Positions 1 through 10,292 are shown, numbered from the stretch's first letter. The stretch: DNA of 44,977 nt from Candidatus Omnitrophota bacterium (GCA_029560465.1 JAKQKX010000050.1:1-44977), one strand, 5' to 3'. The notes: a model not told the origin generated them from the letters alone. Program-made: numbers and translations.

Positions 1-3000
1 CTGCGTGGCCACGCCCACCGAACAGTTATTCAGATGACAGTGCCTGAGCATGACGCACACGATGACAACCAGGACGGCCGAACAAAAACCATATTCTTCC
101 GCCCCCAATAAAGCCGCAATCGCCACGTCGCGCCCGGTTCGCATCTGGCCGTCCGTCTGCAGGCGCACCCGCGAGCGCAGATTATTCAGCATCAGCGTCT
201 GATGCGTTTCGGCAAGCCCCAGCTCCCAGGGAAGCCCGGCGTAACGAATGGAACTGCGGGGTGAAGCGCCCGTTCCCCCGTCCCCGCCGGATATAAGGAT
301 CATGTCTGCGTGGCCCTTGGCCACCCCCGCCGCCACCGTGCCGACGCCTATTTCCGAAACCAGCTTAACGCTGATGCGCGCGCGGGGATTAGCGTTTTTT
401 AAATCAAAAATCAACTGAGCCAAATCCTCGATGGAATAAATATCATGATGAGGCGGAGGAGAAATCAAGGTGACCCCGGGAGTGGTGTACCGGGTGCGGG
501 CGATCGCGTCGCTCACTTTATGCCCCGGCAGCTGCCCCCCTTCGCCCGGCTTGGCCCCCTGCGCGATTTTAATCTGTATCTCATCGGCGTTCACCAGATA
601 ATTGATGGTCACGCCGAACCTGCCGGACGCCACTTGCTTGATCGCGCTCCTCCGGGAGTCCCCGTTCGGCAAAGGGATAAACCGGTTCGGGTCTTCCCCC
701 CCCTCGCCGGTATTAGACTTCCCGCCAATCCGGTTCATGGCGATGGCGATCGTTTCATGCGTGGCGCCGCTGATCGAACCAAAGCTCATGGCCCCGGTGA
801 CAAAGCGCTTCATGATCTCTTCTGCGGGCTCAACCTCACCGATGGGGATAGGATCCCCTTTCTTAAACTTCAACAAGCTCCTTAAAGTCGTCGGCTGGGC
901 GGATTGGTCATTGATCAAGCGGGAAAACTTTGCATAGAGGTCCTGATTATTGTTCCTCGTGCCGTCCTGCAAGGCCGCAATGCTCTCCGGATTCCAGAGA
1001 TGGAATTCCCCGTCCTTTTTCCATTGATACACGCCCCCGCTATTCAAAGACGCCTCCCGGACGCCCCGTTGGGCATAAGCGTCTTGATGCCGTTGAATCG
1101 TCTCGTCGATAATCCCCTCCAGGCCGGTCCCTCCGATGCGCGAGGTGGTGCCGGTGAAATATTGGTCAATCAAGCCCTGCTGCAGGCCCAAGGCCTCAAA
1201 AATCTGCGCCCCCCGGTAGCTTCTTAAGGTGGAGATGCCCATTTTGGATAATATTTTCAGGATCCCGTCGGTCAAGGCTTTAAGGTAATTCTTCTGCGCG
1301 CTCCTGAAATCCAGGACAATTTCTTTTTCCGTAATCAGGTATTCTATGGCGGCGTAAGCCAGGTAAGGGTTCACGCAATCCGCGCCATAGCCAAAAAGCA
1401 GCGCCAAATGATGCACTTCCCGGGGCTCGGCGCTTTCGACGATCAAAGCCACCTGGGAACGGATCGTTTTCTTGACCAGATATTGATGGATGGCACTGAC
1501 GGCCAGGAGCGCGGGGAGAGCGATATTATCCTTGTCCGCGCCCCGGTCGCTCAAAATAATAAAAGAATACCCTTTATCAATCGCGTATTCTGCCTCGAAA
1601 CAAATCCTCTCCAGGGCGCGCGAAAAACCCTCCCGCCCTCCGGACGCGTCAAAAAAAGTATAGATGGTCTTGGTGCGGAAGTCATGGATGCTGATATCCC
1701 GGATTTTTTCCAACTCCTCATCGGTTAATATGGGATTGGCGACTCTCAGCTTATGGCTGTGCTGGGGGGCTTCCTCCAGGATATTTTTGCCCGGCCCGGG
1801 GAAAGACTCCAAGCTCATCACCAATTTCTCCCGGATCGAATCAATCGCCGGGTTCGTAACCTGGGCGAATAACTGCTTAAAATAACTGTAAAGCATCTGC
1901 GGCTTCCGGGACAAGAACGCATGCGGCGTGTCGCTCCCCATGGACCCGATGGGCTCTTTGGCCTCTAACGCCATGGGCTTGACGATCACTTTTAAATCTT
2001 CCCGCGAATACCCGAAAGCCTTGAGTCCGGAAATAATATTTTCATGTTTTTTCCCCGATGGAACGCCGCCGGTGAGCTTATTTAAATCCACCATGTGCTC
2101 CCCGTTCCACTGGCCGTACGGAGAGCGCCGGGAAACCCGCTCCTTGATTTGGGCATCTTTGATGATACAGCCTGATTCTGTATCAATAAAAAATATTTTC
2201 CCCGGCTCCAGCCTTCCGGAAACCCTCACGCCGGCGGGATCAATATCCAAAACCCCTACCTCGGAGGCCATCACAACAAAATCGTTTTGAGTGACGAGAT
2301 ACCTGGCCGGACGAAGGCCGCTCCTGTCCAGGACCGCACCGATATTCTTCCCATCGGTAAAAGCGATGGCGGCCGGCCCGTCCCAAGGCTCCATCAAGCA
2401 CGCATGATATGTGTAAAAATCCCGGAGCGGCTGGTCCATCAGATGATCGTGCTCCCATGCGGCCGGGATCAGCATCATCATCGCGTGCTCCAGGGACCTC
2501 CCGGATAAAACCAAAAGTTCAAACAGGTTGTCAATAGCCGCAGAATCGCTTCCCCCGGGAACGATCACCGGCTTTATTTTCTCGATATCCGTCCCGAGCA
2601 GATCACTGGCTAACAGCCGTTCCCGGGCGCTGACACCATTAATGTTCCCGCGCAAAGTATTGATCTCGCCGTTATGCGCCAGGAACCTGAAGGGCTGAGA
2701 CAAATCCCATGAGGGGAAGGTGTTGGTGCTGTAACGGGAATGCACCAAACAGAGAGCGCTCTGGACCCCGTCGTCTTTCAGGTCAAGGAAGAAAGGAGCC
2801 AGCTGTTCCGGCATGAGGAGGCCCTTGTAAATAAATGTGCGGCAGGAGAGATTCGTAATATAAAATGATTTCTTCTGGCCTAATGCGGACGCGCGGATCA
2901 CGTTCTCAACACGCTTCCTGATCACATAAAGCTTTCTTTCAAAAGCCAGGTCGTCCGGAAGGCTTTTATCCCTTTCGATAAAGACCTGTTCAAAAACCGG

Positions 3001-3438
3001 CTGGGTGACTTGGGCCGTTTTCCCGATATCAGCATTGTCCGTCGGAACATCACGCCAGCCCAAAAGGAGTTGCCCCTCCTCCTGCACCACCTGCTCGAAG
3101 ATTTCCTTGCAGGTCTTTCGCTCCTGGTCTTCCTGCGGCAAAAACACAAGGCCCGTGCCGTAAAAGCCCGGGCTGGGCAGATCAATTTTGGAATCGCCGG
3201 CAACCCTTCTGAAGAAATCGTGCGGGATCTGTATTAAAATCCCCGCCCCGTCGCCTGTTTTGGGGTCCGCCCCGACTGCCCCGCGATGCGACAACCGGCG
3301 TAAAACCTCAATCCCCTGCTTGACGATAGCATTGGACTTCTCCCCCTTAATATGACAAACGAACCCCACCCCGCACGCGTCATGCTCGAATTGCGGGTCA
3401 TACAGCCCCTGTTGTTTGGATAAAAATGAGGATTCCAT
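1..3438 (-). CDS. gltB: Glutamate synthase large subunit, 5' part (runs off the left edge)
   Basis: The first 1146 residues of a GltB-type glutamate synthase, which transfers the amide nitrogen of glutamine to 2-oxoglutarate in ammonium assimilation. The start ATG is at 3438. A propeptide of 21 residues precedes Cys22 in EHDACGVGF, the N-terminal nucleophile exposed after processing in this family. The class II glutamine amidotransferase domain follows ([26 protein letters not shown]). Then come the central linker domain and the FMN-binding synthase domain ([44 protein letters not shown]). The sequence is open to the window edge, inside the segment where the family carries its iron-sulfur cysteines. 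It lies downstream of phoU on the same strand, separated by 250 bases. No good Shine-Dalgarno is visible before this ATG. gltD would be expected to the left but cannot be seen. Confidence 0.96.
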   Translation of the reverse strand, partial: MESSFLSKQQGLYDPQFEHDACGVGFVCHIKGEKSNAIVKQGIEVLRRLSHRGAVGADPKTGDGAGILIQIPHDFFRRVAGDSKIDLPSPGFYGTGLVFLPQEDQERKTCKEIFEQVVQEEGQLLLGWRDVPTDNADIGKTAQVTQPVFEQVFIERDKSLPDDLAFERKLYVIRKRVENVIRASALGQKKSFYITNLSCRTFIYKGLLMPEQLAPFFLDLKDDGVQSALCLVHSRYSTNTFPSWDLSQPFRFLAHNGEINTLRGNINGVSARERLLASDLLGTDIEKIKPVIVPGGSDSAAIDNLFELLVLSGRSLEHAMMMLIPAAWEHDHLMDQPLRDFYTYHACLMEPWDGPAAIAFTDGKNIGAVLDRSGLRPARYLVTQNDFVVMASEVGVLDIDPAGVRVSGRLEPGKIFFIDTESGCIIKDAQIKERVSRRSPYGQWNGEHMVDLNKLTGGVPSGKKHENIISGLKAFGYSREDLKVIVKPMALEAKEPIGSMGSDTPHAFLSRKPQMLYSYFKQLFAQVTNPAIDSIREKLVMSLESFPGPGKNILEEAPQHSHKLRVANPILTDEELEKIRDISIHDFRTKTIYTFFDASGGREGFSRALERICFEAEYAIDKGYSFIILSDRGADKDNIALPALLAVSAIHQYLVKKTIRSQVALIVESAEPREVHHLALLFGYGADCVNPYLAYAAIEYLITEKEIVLDFRSAQKNYLKALTDGILKILSKMGISTLRSYRGAQIFEALGLQQGLIDQYFTGTTSRIGGTGLEGIIDETIQRHQDAYAQRGVREASLNSGGVYQWKKDGEFHLWNPESIAALQDGTRNNNQDLYAKFSRLINDQSAQPTTLRSLLKFKKGDPIPIGEVEPAEEIMKRFVTGAMSFGSISGATHETIAIAMNRIGGKSNTGEGGEDPNRFIPLPNGDSRRSAIKQVASGRFGVTINYLVNADEIQIKIAQGAKPGEGGQLPGHKVSDAIARTRYTTPGVTLISPPPHHDIYSIEDLAQLIFDLKNANPRARISVKLVSEIGVGTVAAGVAKGHADMILISGGDGGTGASPRSSIRYAGLPWELGLAETHQTLMLNNLRSRVRLQTDGQMRTGRDVAIAALLGAEEYGFCSAVLVVIVCVMLRHCHLNNCSVGVATQ

Positions 3439-3688
3439 AAGTAGCGTCTTATAGTGTTTCGCTTGACCAAATCTCAAGCATCTTCGGACACCACTTCTTA
3501 TTTGTCAAGTATTATTTTTCTATGAATATTCGAATAAAGATTTATAGCGGGGCCCTTTTTCATGCTCCCAAGCATCTCTCTCCATAAAAACAATTACAAC
3601 CTATTCATTAACAAAATGTTAACTATCAAAAAGCTGCGCGCAGGAAAAGGGGCGCTTGGGTCACGGGGATTTCAGCCTGGCATCCAAA
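3439..3688 (-). promoter_or_regulatory. Intergenic region phoU-gltB with a candidate -35 element
   Basis: This 250-base non-coding gap should contain the gltB promoter. On the minus strand a perfect TTGACA lies at 3508-3503, but no convincing TATAAT follows at 16-18 bases, so only a candidate is reported. A short TTAACA/TGTTAA inverted repeat near 3620 lies just beyond the phoU stop, without a T-run that would make it a clear terminator. Confidence 0.25.
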
Positions 3689-4366
3689 TTAACCCTGTCC
3701 TTTGAGCTTTTCCGGATGATGTTTCACAACCTGGGCGGAACACAGATAAATAACGTCTTCCGCGATATTCGTCGCATGGTCACAGATGCGTTCAAGATGG
3801 CGGGACACCAAAAGCAGCGGGACAGCCCGCGTCGCGGTCTCTGAATTTTTAGCCATATAATCATAAATCAATTCTTGCTGAATGGCGTTGCGCAAGTCAT
3901 CGGCCTGGGGATCCATTAAAATGACTTTCCCCGCCAAATCAGCGTCTTTATTGATAAACGCGCTAATCGCGTCTTTCATCATATTCTGAGCCACCACTGT
4001 CAACTTCGGGATGTCAATCAACGGCTTCAAAAGCGGCTTGCCGGCAAGGTCGAGAACGCGTTGCGCAATGTCAACGGCAAGATCTGCCATCCTCTCCAGT
4101 TCCGTTGTGATCTTCATGGTCATGGCGATAAACCGCAAGTCAACGGCCATGGGTTGTTGTAACGCCAAAAGGTCTAGACTTTTCTCTTCAATTTTAAGCT
4201 CCAATTCATCAATCAATTTATCGTCCACAATAAGCCGTTTCGCATCGGCCACGTTAAGAGATTTAAGAGCTTCAACGGATTTGAAGATGGCGTCCTCAAC
4301 CATGGCCCCCATCCTCAAAATTTCCGTCTTTAATTCAGCCAACTCATCATCGAAATGTCTCTGCAT
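3689..4366 (-). CDS. phoU: Phosphate transport system regulator PhoU
   Basis: A 225-residue all-helical protein with the two three-helix PhoU repeats. Each repeat has the conserved metal-site motif: TTELERMADLAVDIAQR in the first and SRHLERICDHATNIAEDV in the second. PhoU transmits the state of the PstSCAB transporter to the PhoR kinase and restrains the Pho response when phosphate is plentiful. The start at 4366 (MQRHFDDEL) is preferred over the ATG five codons upstream, because GAGGGG sits about nine bases before it. The gene overlaps the 3' end of the ArsC-like gene and is the last member of the pst operon, as in many bacteria. Confidence 0.95.
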   Translation of the reverse strand: MQRHFDDELAELKTEILRMGAMVEDAIFKSVEALKSLNVADAKRLIVDDKLIDELELKIEEKSLDLLALQQPMAVDLRFIAMTMKITTELERMADLAVDIAQRVLDLAGKPLLKPLIDIPKLTVVAQNMMKDAISAFINKDADLAGKVILMDPQADDLRNAIQQELIYDYMAKNSETATRAVPLLLVSRHLERICDHATNIAEDVIYLCSAQVVKHHPEKLKGQG

Positions 4367-4775
4367 AACCATCCCCCTCATCTTTTCCTTGGATATCGTG
4401 TAAAAAGTGTTCGACCTCCGTCCTTATCTCATCCCTGACCTTCCTGAAGAAATCTATATCTTTATTTTTAGGATCACTGATCTGCCATTCCACATGGTCC
4501 TTCGCCGGGAAGAAAGGGCAGGCATCCCGGCACCCCAGCGTTATCACGTAATCAAACGTCTTCACCGGCAATTCCGAGAACCCTTTGGATTTCTGGTCCG
4601 AAATATCGAAACCGATCTCTCCCATGACATTTATCGCCACAGGATGAACCTTCCCGGAAGGACTCGAGCCGGCACTGTACGCCTCAAGAGCCCCCTCCCC
4701 CAACCTCCTGGCAAAACCTTCAGCCATCTGACTCCGGCATGAATTTTCGACACAAACAAACAGGACTTTTTTCAT
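4347..4775 (-). CDS. arsC: Thioredoxin-coupled arsenate reductase / low-molecular-weight phosphatase-like protein
   Basis: A 142-residue protein of the LMW protein-tyrosine-phosphatase fold. The P-loop CVENSCR (C-x5-R) begins near residue 8, and a distal pair of cysteines occurs in GCRDACPFFPAK, the layout of thioredoxin-coupled ArsC, which passes a disulfide from the P-loop to the distal cysteines. Asp in ISDPKN is the expected general acid. The start MKKVLFVCV at 4775 follows GGGAGG, so an upstream extension of 26 codons is not used. It lies between pstB (1 base away) and phoU (overlap). Position in a pst operon suggests defence against arsenate taken up as a phosphate analogue, or a phosphatase role in phosphate signalling. 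The cysteine pattern favours arsenate reduction, but substrate is inferred. Confidence 0.85.
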   Translation of the reverse strand: MKKVLFVCVENSCRSQMAEGFARRLGEGALEAYSAGSSPSGKVHPVAINVMGEIGFDISDQKSKGFSELPVKTFDYVITLGCRDACPFFPAKDHVEWQISDPKNKDIDFFRKVRDEIRTEVEHFLHDIQGKDEGDGYAETFR

Positions 4776-4776
4776 A

Positions 4777-5538
4777 TTATCCAAACCTCCCTGTGATGTA
4801 ATCTTCGGTCCTGTGGTCCTCCGGAGCCTTGAAGATTTTCTCAGTTTTATCAAATTCTATCAGCTCGCCCAGGAGAAAAAATCCCGTGTAATCGGACACC
4901 CGTGCCGCCTGCTGCATATTGTGGGTGACAATGGCAATCGTGTAATCTTTTTTCAGCTCCAGGATCAATTCTTCGACCTTTCGTGTTGATATGGGATCCA
5001 GACTCGCGCACGGCTCATCGAACAAGAGCACTTCCGGCTTAACCGCCAGGCACCTGGCGATGCAAAGCCTTTGCTGCTGGCCTCCTGATAAATTAAGCGC
5101 GCTGTCATAAAGCCGGTCTTTGACCTCATCCCATAATGCCGCCTTTTTTAAAGACTCCACAACCCTCTCCTCGATAAACCGTTTATTCCGGATGCTGTTC
5201 ACCTCAAGGCCGTAACTGATGTTCTCAAAAATATTCTTAGGGAAAGGATTGGGTTTTTGAAACACCATCCCTACCCGACGCCGTATCTCAACAGGATCCA
5301 CGCAAGGCATAAGGATGTCCTGCCCGTCCAGGTAAATCCTTCCTGTTAAGGTCGTGTGGGGCACCAACTCGTTCATACGGTTCAACAGGCGGATGAACGT
5401 GGATTTCCCGCAACCGGACGGGCCGATGATGGCCGTGACCTTGTTGGGTAAAATATTTAAATTGATTTCTTTCAGGGCCTGTTGTCTGCCATAAAAAAAA
5501 TTCACATTCTCCGAACACATTTTCATGCTGTCATCCAT
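4777..5538 (-). CDS. pstB: Phosphate ABC transporter ATP-binding protein PstB
   Basis: A 253-residue ABC ATPase that energises phosphate import through PstA/PstC at the inner membrane. Visible motifs are Walker [11 protein letters not shown]-loop VFQKPNPFP (typical of PstB), signature LSGGQQQR, Walker [12 protein letters not shown] and the switch His in IVTHNMQQA. PstB-specific features include RMNELVPH and the C-terminal [11 protein letters not shown]. The ATG at 5538 follows AGAGGAG at good spacing and overlaps the last eight bases of pstA, which indicates translational coupling. Confidence 0.97.
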   Translation of the reverse strand: MDDSMKMCSENVNFFYGRQQALKEINLNILPNKVTAIIGPSGCGKSTFIRLLNRMNELVPHTTLTGRIYLDGQDILMPCVDPVEIRRRVGMVFQKPNPFPKNIFENISYGLEVNSIRNKRFIEERVVESLKKAALWDEVKDRLYDSALNLSGGQQQRLCIARCLAVKPEVLLFDEPCASLDPISTRKVEELILELKKDYTIAIVTHNMQQAARVSDYTGFFLLGELIEFDKTEKIFKAPEDHRTEDYITGRFG

Positions 5539-6379
5539 GATAACTCCTCTGTTGCTGGCGAAGGAATATCGCCACGCCTGAAATCGATAAGACCAGGAAA
5601 AGCAGAATCAAGCTGCATCCATAGGCAATGGCCCGCTGCTTGTCCGGATGGGCGCCCTCGGTCATCAAGGCATAGATATGATACGGGAGCGCCATAACCT
5701 CACTGAAAATGCTTTTGGGATACCCGCGTTTGTAAAAAGCCGCTGCCGTAAACAAAATCGGCGCGGTTTCCCCGGCAACTCTCCCTATGCTTAAAATAAC
5801 CCCCGTTAATATTCCAGGGAATGCCGTCGGCAGGACGATTCTTCGGATTGTCTGCCACTGGGTCGCCCCCAAAGAAAGCGAGGCCTCACGGATAGAATAG
5901 GGCACGGCGATAAGTGCTTCTTGGGAAGCCGAAATGATGAGGGGAAGGGCGAGGATGCCGAGAGTAAGGCTTCCTGACAGGAGCGACACCCCGAAACCGA
6001 AAAACTTAACAAACACAGCTAACCCGAAAAGGCCAAAAACCACCGAAGGGACTCCGGCAAGGTTATTAATACTGATCCGAATCACGTTCACGACGAAACT
6101 CTTCGGCGAATATTCACAAAGATACACGGCGCAAGCCAGCCCGAGGGGAACGGCAAAAATCATGGAACCCAAGGTTAAATACACCGTCCCGATAATGACA
6201 GGAGCCACGCCCCCTTCCGTCATGGCGTTGCGCGGCGGCTGAGTCAGGAAATCCCATGAGATGACCGGCAGGCCCCTTGAAAATATGAAATAAACAATCA
6301 TCCCCAAAAAGGAGAAAGTTATAAGGATGGAAAGGAACAGGGAAAAGAACCCGATCTTTTGAATGATATCGCGTTTCAT
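5531..6379 (-). CDS. pstA: Phosphate ABC transporter permease PstA
   Basis: A 282-residue inner-membrane permease of the PstA family with six predicted membrane segments. It carries the cytoplasmic EAA loop typical of importers ([23 protein letters not shown]) that docks PstB, and the PstA-type [15 protein letters not shown] motif. The N-terminal segment includes [19 protein letters not shown], which is characteristic of PstA. It overlaps pstC by four bases and pstB by eight, so the permease pair and the ATPase are probably translated in a coupled manner. Confidence 0.96.
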   Translation of the reverse strand: MKRDIIQKIGFFSLFLSILITFSFLGMIVYFIFSRGLPVISWDFLTQPPRNAMTEGGVAPVIIGTVYLTLGSMIFAVPLGLACAVYLCEYSPKSFVVNVIRISINNLAGVPSVVFGLFGLAVFVKFFGFGVSLLSGSLTLGILALPLIISASQEALIAVPYSIREASLSLGATQWQTIRRIVLPTAFPGILTGVILSIGRVAGETAPILFTAAAFYKRGYPKSIFSEVMALPYHIYALMTEGAHPDKQRAIAYGCSLILLFLVLSISGVAIFLRQQQRSYHG

Positions 6380-7260
6380 CGGCTGATCCCCAGTTTTATC
6401 CTGAATCGGCGCGATATAATCTCAGCGACAATATTAAAAACGAAGGTAATTATAAAAAGTATAAACGCGATGGCGAAAAGAGCGTGATAGTGGTCCCCGC
6501 CCATCGGCGCCTCCCCCATTTCCGCGGCAATGGCCGCCGTCATGGGGCGCACCGGCTCTAAAAGAGTCTTGGGGATGACGGCCGCACCCCCCGCGACCAT
6601 GAGCACTGTCATGGTTTCTCCTATGGCCCGGCTCATGCCTAAAATGATGGCGGTTGAAATACCGGACCCAGCGGCGGGAATCACCACCTTGATCAATGTC
6701 TGCCACCGGTCCGCCCCAACCGCGAACGAGGCTTCCCGGAAAGAACGTGGCACGTAACTCAAGGCGTCCTCCGCAAGGCTGCACACCGTTGGGGTGGCCA
6801 TGAGCCCCAGGATAAAGCTGGCGTTCAAAGCCGTCATCCCTGTGGGAAGGCTAAATACCTTCTGAAGAAACGGCGTGACAAGAACCACCCCAAAAAATCC
6901 ATAGACGACCGAAGGAATGCTTGCCAGAATTTCAATCATCGGTTTTAAAATTTGCCTTTGCCGGAAATTGGCAACTTCATTCAAATACAGAGCGCTTCCC
7001 ACACCTAAAGGCACACACACCACCATAGCCCCCAACGTGACCCACACAGAAGACAGGATGAGCGGCAGTATCCCGAACTCCGGGGGACAATACGTCGGAT
7101 ACCAAAACTTCCCAAAAAGAAAACTCCCCAGGGGCACCCGCGAGAATATGGGCAAACTTTCTTTACACAAGACCCACACTATCCCGATCAGGAACACCAG
7201 CGAAGAAAAAGCCAAGGCAGCAAAAATCCACTCATATAATTTTTCTTTCACGCGGGCCAT
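6376..7260 (-). CDS. pstC: Phosphate ABC transporter permease PstC
   Basis: A 294-residue inner-membrane permease forming the phosphate channel with PstA. The EAA loop is visible (SFREASFAVGADRWQTLIKVVIP), followed by GMSRAIGETMTVLMVAGG, the conserved PstC motif with Arg and Glu in the translocation path. The start at 7260 (MARVKEKLYEWIF) is chosen because GGGGGAAC precedes it. A longer reading of 23 codons to 7329 would put a charged non-membrane extension before the first helix and is less likely. It lies 73 bases after the pstS stop. Confidence 0.95.
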   Translation of the reverse strand: MARVKEKLYEWIFAALAFSSLVFLIGIVWVLCKESLPIFSRVPLGSFLFGKFWYPTYCPPEFGILPLILSSVWVTLGAMVVCVPLGVGSALYLNEVANFRQRQILKPMIEILASIPSVVYGFFGVVLVTPFLQKVFSLPTGMTALNASFILGLMATPTVCSLAEDALSYVPRSFREASFAVGADRWQTLIKVVIPAAGSGISTAIILGMSRAIGETMTVLMVAGGAAVIPKTLLEPVRPMTAAIAAEMGEAPMGGDHYHALFAIAFILFIITFVFNIVAEIISRRFRIKLGISR

Positions 7261-7333
7261 ATGTTCCCCCAAGAACTGGGCGCGGCAGGAGGAAGGCCCC
7301 CTGCCGCGCTTCCAGGACAGACAAGCCATAACT

Positions 7334-8158
7334 TTATCTTAATCCGACATAACCTTGTTCTTCCACCAAACGCTGCCCTTCCCTGCTCTTAACGAATTCA
7401 AGATAATCTTTAATCGCGCCTTCCGGCTTCCCGTTTGAATACATAAAAAGCGGCCTTGTCACGGCATATTCTCCGGAGATCACGGTTTCCCTGGAAGGGC
7501 TCACGCCTTCAATTTCAAGCGCTTTAATATCCCCGGACATAAAACCTAACCCCACATAACCAATGGCCGAAGGTGTCAGGGCGACAGACTGGGCCACGGC
7601 CTGATTGGACGCCTGCATCAGGGCGCCGGGCAGGACTTTTTCCTTATTCATGACCAGCTCTCCAAACGCCTCAAAGGTGCCGCTTGAAGTGTCGCGGGAG
7701 ACAACCACAATTTTCCCGGGCTTTCCGCCTAATTGTGACCAATCAGAAACCTTCCCGGTAAAAATATCCCTCACCTGTTTCCTCGACAGTTTCGATATCG
7801 GATTGGCCTTATTGACCACAACCGCGATCCCGTCCATAGCCACAATGTGGGCCACAGGATCCTTGCCGTTTGCCGCCGCTTTCTGTATTTCCGTCTCTTT
7901 GATCGCGCGTGAGGCATCCGCGATATCACAAGTCCCGTCAATCAAAGCGGCGATCCCAACGCTCGAACCGCCCCCGCGCACTGAAATATCGACGGAAGGG
8001 TTATCATCCATAAAAACTTCCGCCGTCTTCTGGGCGATAGGCAGCACGGTCGTTGAGCCGGCGATGACAACCTTTTCCGCCAAACACGCGGTAGACGTCA
8101 AACTTAAGATAACGACTCCGGCCAGCAGCGGCATGATGAATCTTTCAGTTCTCTTCAT
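7334..8158 (-). CDS. pstS: Periplasmic phosphate-binding protein PstS
   Basis: A 274-residue secreted substrate-binding protein with an N-terminal signal peptide (hydrophobic MPLLAGVVILSLTSTACLA, cleavage likely after CLA). Phosphate-ligand motifs are present: AGSTTVLPIAQ, GGGSSVGIAAL, SRAIKETE and SRDTSSGTFEAF. It belongs to the shorter PstS class rather than the ~340-residue E. coli class. GGAGG precedes the ATG. It delivers periplasmic phosphate to PstCA, and the porin gene upstream would supply the outer-membrane step. Confidence 0.95.
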   Translation of the reverse strand: MKRTERFIMPLLAGVVILSLTSTACLAEKVVIAGSTTVLPIAQKTAEVFMDDNPSVDISVRGGGSSVGIAALIDGTCDIADASRAIKETEIQKAAANGKDPVAHIVAMDGIAVVVNKANPISKLSRKQVRDIFTGKVSDWSQLGGKPGKIVVVSRDTSSGTFEAFGELVMNKEKVLPGALMQASNQAVAQSVALTPSAIGYVGLGFMSGDIKALEIEGVSPSRETVISGEYAVTRPLFMYSNGKPEGAIKDYLEFVKSREGQRLVEEQGYVGLR

Positions 8159-8177
8159 TTAAAATCCTCCTTTTTAA

Positions 8178-9440
8178 TTAAAATTTCATATTCCAATCAA
8201 CCTGCACTAAAGTCTCGGGCGCCCTGGTGCTCAAAGTCCGCCAGGAACGGTAAACATCCACGCCGATAGACGTGTTTTTCCCTAACCCGAGCGTCAACTC
8301 CCCTTCGTGGCTCCTGATGCTGGTTTTACCGCCGTAGCGGTCGGAATCAGGCAACACATCCAAGACCGCGTCTTTCGCAAGCATGGCGTAAAGGTATTTA
8401 AACTGCCAATCCCCCCACTTGGCAACCTTGTCCTGCCCCAATTTGAACCCGAGACAAAAACCGCTTCCTTTATCCGAGACATCAAGGTTATTCACATATT
8501 CCCCGAGCAATTTTAATGTCTCGACATTTAATTCCAGCGCTTGAAAAGGCTCTTTGATTTTAAACTCCACGGCGGGATTAAGCATCTGATAATCGTATAA
8601 ATACATCGTCGATCCTGACGTCGTGCTGGCCGAGTTGCTGGCGGAAGAATAACTGCTTCTAACGTGACTCTTCACATTATGGAAGGCCTGAAAAGAAACG
8701 GCGCCTTTCAATGAAAAATCATCATTAAACTTATGGGTTATCCCGGGTTGAAAAAGATACGCCGTGGGCGCATCGGCATCGGACGACGTGTCGGCGTCAA
8801 CGATCAACACGCCGGAATTCATAAAAACTGATGTTTTAGAGCCCAAGTCTTTATTGATCTGGATAACGCCGCCTTCCGGAGTGATATCCGAATCCCAGAC
8901 CAGGTCCGTCGGAGTCCACAGCGCGTCATTAAGGAGCATCTTCCCTCCGATAATATTCAGTCCGTTTAAAGGGCTGTATTTCCCGTAAGCGTAATCAAGG
9001 ACCATTGTCTTTTTCGTATCATATCCGCCAAAAGAAATATTGGTCGAACGGGGATCTCCGCTTCCGGTGGCCAGGCCGACCCCGGCCATCAATTGATCGT
9101 TGACCCTCCCTTCTAAACCAAGGCGCATACGGACACGGCCAATCTGAGTATCTTTCGAATAATTATGGGCCGCTTTTTCATGTTTATACTGATACCGGAT
9201 ACGCGCATCACCTTTAATCTTTATATTTTGCGCCCACGCCGGCACAGAGGCTGATTTCCCAGTGGCGAGTTCTTTTTTTACCTGCTCCTGTGTCTCAATC
9301 TTGACCTGCTGCGCTTCACCCGCCGACAAAACGTCCTTTTCAACCAATTTCTTGAGAAGGATATCCACTTCTCCGGCGTAGGACCTCCCGGCGGCCAAAC
9401 ACATTCCCAAAAACACGAATAGCGGCAATAATTTCCTCAT
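8178..9440 (-). CDS. Putative outer-membrane porin, probably for phosphate/anions
   Basis: A 420-residue exported protein: a signal peptide ends near AGRSYA, a short helical segment follows (DILLKKLVEKDVLSAGEAQQV), then about 360 residues of alternating amphipathic beta-strands ending in VDWNMKF. The C-terminal Phe is the outer-membrane beta-barrel signal. The layout resembles the 'putative porin' families with an N-terminal helical or coiled stretch. Its place directly before pstS, 19 bases away, suggests a phosphate-starvation-induced porin comparable in role to PhoE/OprP. No sequence evidence fixes the selectivity, so the substrate is inferred from context only. Confidence 0.85.
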   Translation of the reverse strand: MRKLLPLFVFLGMCLAAGRSYAGEVDILLKKLVEKDVLSAGEAQQVKIETQEQVKKELATGKSASVPAWAQNIKIKGDARIRYQYKHEKAAHNYSKDTQIGRVRMRLGLEGRVNDQLMAGVGLATGSGDPRSTNISFGGYDTKKTMVLDYAYGKYSPLNGLNIIGGKMLLNDALWTPTDLVWDSDITPEGGVIQINKDLGSKTSVFMNSGVLIVDADTSSDADAPTAYLFQPGITHKFNDDFSLKGAVSFQAFHNVKSHVRSSYSSASNSASTTSGSTMYLYDYQMLNPAVEFKIKEPFQALELNVETLKLLGEYVNNLDVSDKGSGFCLGFKLGQDKVAKWGDWQFKYLYAMLAKDAVLDVLPDSDRYGGKTSIRSHEGELTLGLGKNTSIGVDVYRSWRTLSTRAPETLVQVDWNMKF

Positions 9441-9454
9441 TTGACTTCCTCCTT

Positions 9455-9643
9455 TTAAGGGTTCTCACATAATTTCCTGATTTGACGGATATTCGTTTCA
9501 ATCTCCTTTAGAGCCTCATACATGTAATCAACGTCGAACTCGCCTTGATCTTCTATGACCTTCAAAACAGCGCTCAGATGCTCAAGCTGTGAACGCAGAT
9601 GGGTCATTACAAAATCCTGATGGATATTCGATACAATTTTCAT
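9455..9643 (-). CDS. Small helical protein of the pst operon, unknown function
   Basis: A 62-residue protein with no signal peptide or membrane segment. It is predicted to be almost entirely helical, with a heptad-like pattern (HLRSQLEHLSAVLKVIEDQG, then EALKEIETNIRQIRKLC). GGAGG lies upstream, though about 12 bases from the ATG. It sits between the orphan receiver and the porin with gaps of 18 and 14 bases, so it is almost certainly co-transcribed. A small partner or phosphotransfer-like helical hairpin for the neighbouring receiver is possible, but no phosphorylatable His motif stands out: the only histidines are in NIHQDF, MTHLRS and EHLSA. Confidence 0.6.
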   Translation of the reverse strand: MKIVSNIHQDFVMTHLRSQLEHLSAVLKVIEDQGEFDVDYMYEALKEIETNIRQIRKLCENP

Positions 9644-9661
9644 TCCGATCGGCCACCTCCT

Positions 9662-10129
9662 TTAGAAACATTCTTGCTTTCTTTTGTGCTTTTCCTGAAT
9701 ATTGTCACGCTGCCCGCCTATGCCGGCACAGGCACCGTTGCCCCTTCCCTCAATCAATTCTTGAATTATATTAATAAGCCCGGCAACGCTGAAAGGCTTG
9801 GTCAGGTAACGGTCCGCGCCCAGCATATTACCGTAAATCTTGTCCAGAGGTTCCGCCCGTGCGGTGAGCACCACCACAAAGGTCTCGCGGGTTTTCGGGG
9901 CCCCTTTAATGACTTCACACAGGCGAAAGCCGTCCATTCCAGGGAGCATGATATCCAAGACCACCACGTCGAACATTTGTTGCGAAATCTTTTCCTTCGC
10001 GGAAATTCCGTCGTATGCGCTATCGACCAGATACCCGTTCTTGGAAAGGTTATACGCGATCAGCTTGTTCAGGTTCACGTCATCTTCAATAACCATGATT
10101 CTTCCTTTTCCTTCGGTGTTTACTTCCAT
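9662..10129 (-). CDS. Single-domain response regulator (receiver only) in the pst operon
   Basis: A 155-residue CheY-like receiver without an output domain. Acidic pocket EDD is at residues 15-17, the phosphoacceptor is Asp59 in VVVLDIMLPG, the conserved Thr is in VVLTARAE, and the Lys is in LTKPFSV. About 30 extra C-terminal residues rich in Gly, Lys and Gln have no recognisable domain. The start at 10129 is chosen because AAGGAGGAG precedes it. It is followed by the small helical protein and the porin. A plausible role is a phosphate sink or adaptor in the PhoR/PhoB pathway, which is inference from context. Confidence 0.85.
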   Translation of the reverse strand: MEVNTEGKGRIMVIEDDVNLNKLIAYNLSKNGYLVDSAYDGISAKEKISQQMFDVVVLDIMLPGMDGFRLCEVIKGAPKTRETFVVVLTARAEPLDKIYGNMLGADRYLTKPFSVAGLINIIQELIEGRGNGACAGIGGQRDNIQEKHKRKQECF

Positions 10130-10142
10130 GGGCGTCTCCTCC

Positions 10143-10250
10143 TTAAGAATACTGCCGGTAAAAAGCATCAAGGGCTTTCATCTCATCGTTGATCATGGCC
10201 TTCAGACAAGCCGTGATCTTCCGGGTTATTTTCTTGATAATCTCTTTCAT
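10143..10250 (-). CDS. Possible 35-residue small protein at the head of the pst transcript
   Basis: A short frame beginning MKEIIKKITRK and ending AFYRQYS, basic at the N-terminus and helical. GGGAG lies seven bases before the ATG at 10250, and an in-frame ATG at 10274 would add eight residues. It lies between the Pho-box-like promoter and the orphan receiver, and its stop overlaps the receiver's Shine-Dalgarno region. It could be a real small protein or a leader peptide. Without homologues this stays tentative. Confidence 0.35.
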   Translation of the reverse strand: MKEIIKKITRKITACLKAMINDEMKALDAFYRQYS

Positions 10251-10292
10251 CGTGCTCCCATTTTCCGTTTTCATTTCAAGTGTAAAGGATCG

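Noticed and set aside
445-3237. Several plus-strand frames of 60-146 codons opposite gltB
   Set aside because: The minus strand encodes a continuous glutamate synthase there with all family motifs, so the plus frames are shadows.
3589-3650. TTAACA-like sequences near the phoU stop as another Pho box
   Set aside because: They are arranged as an inverted repeat with a 3-base centre, not as 11-bp-spaced direct repeats, and lie after phoU rather than before a pho gene.
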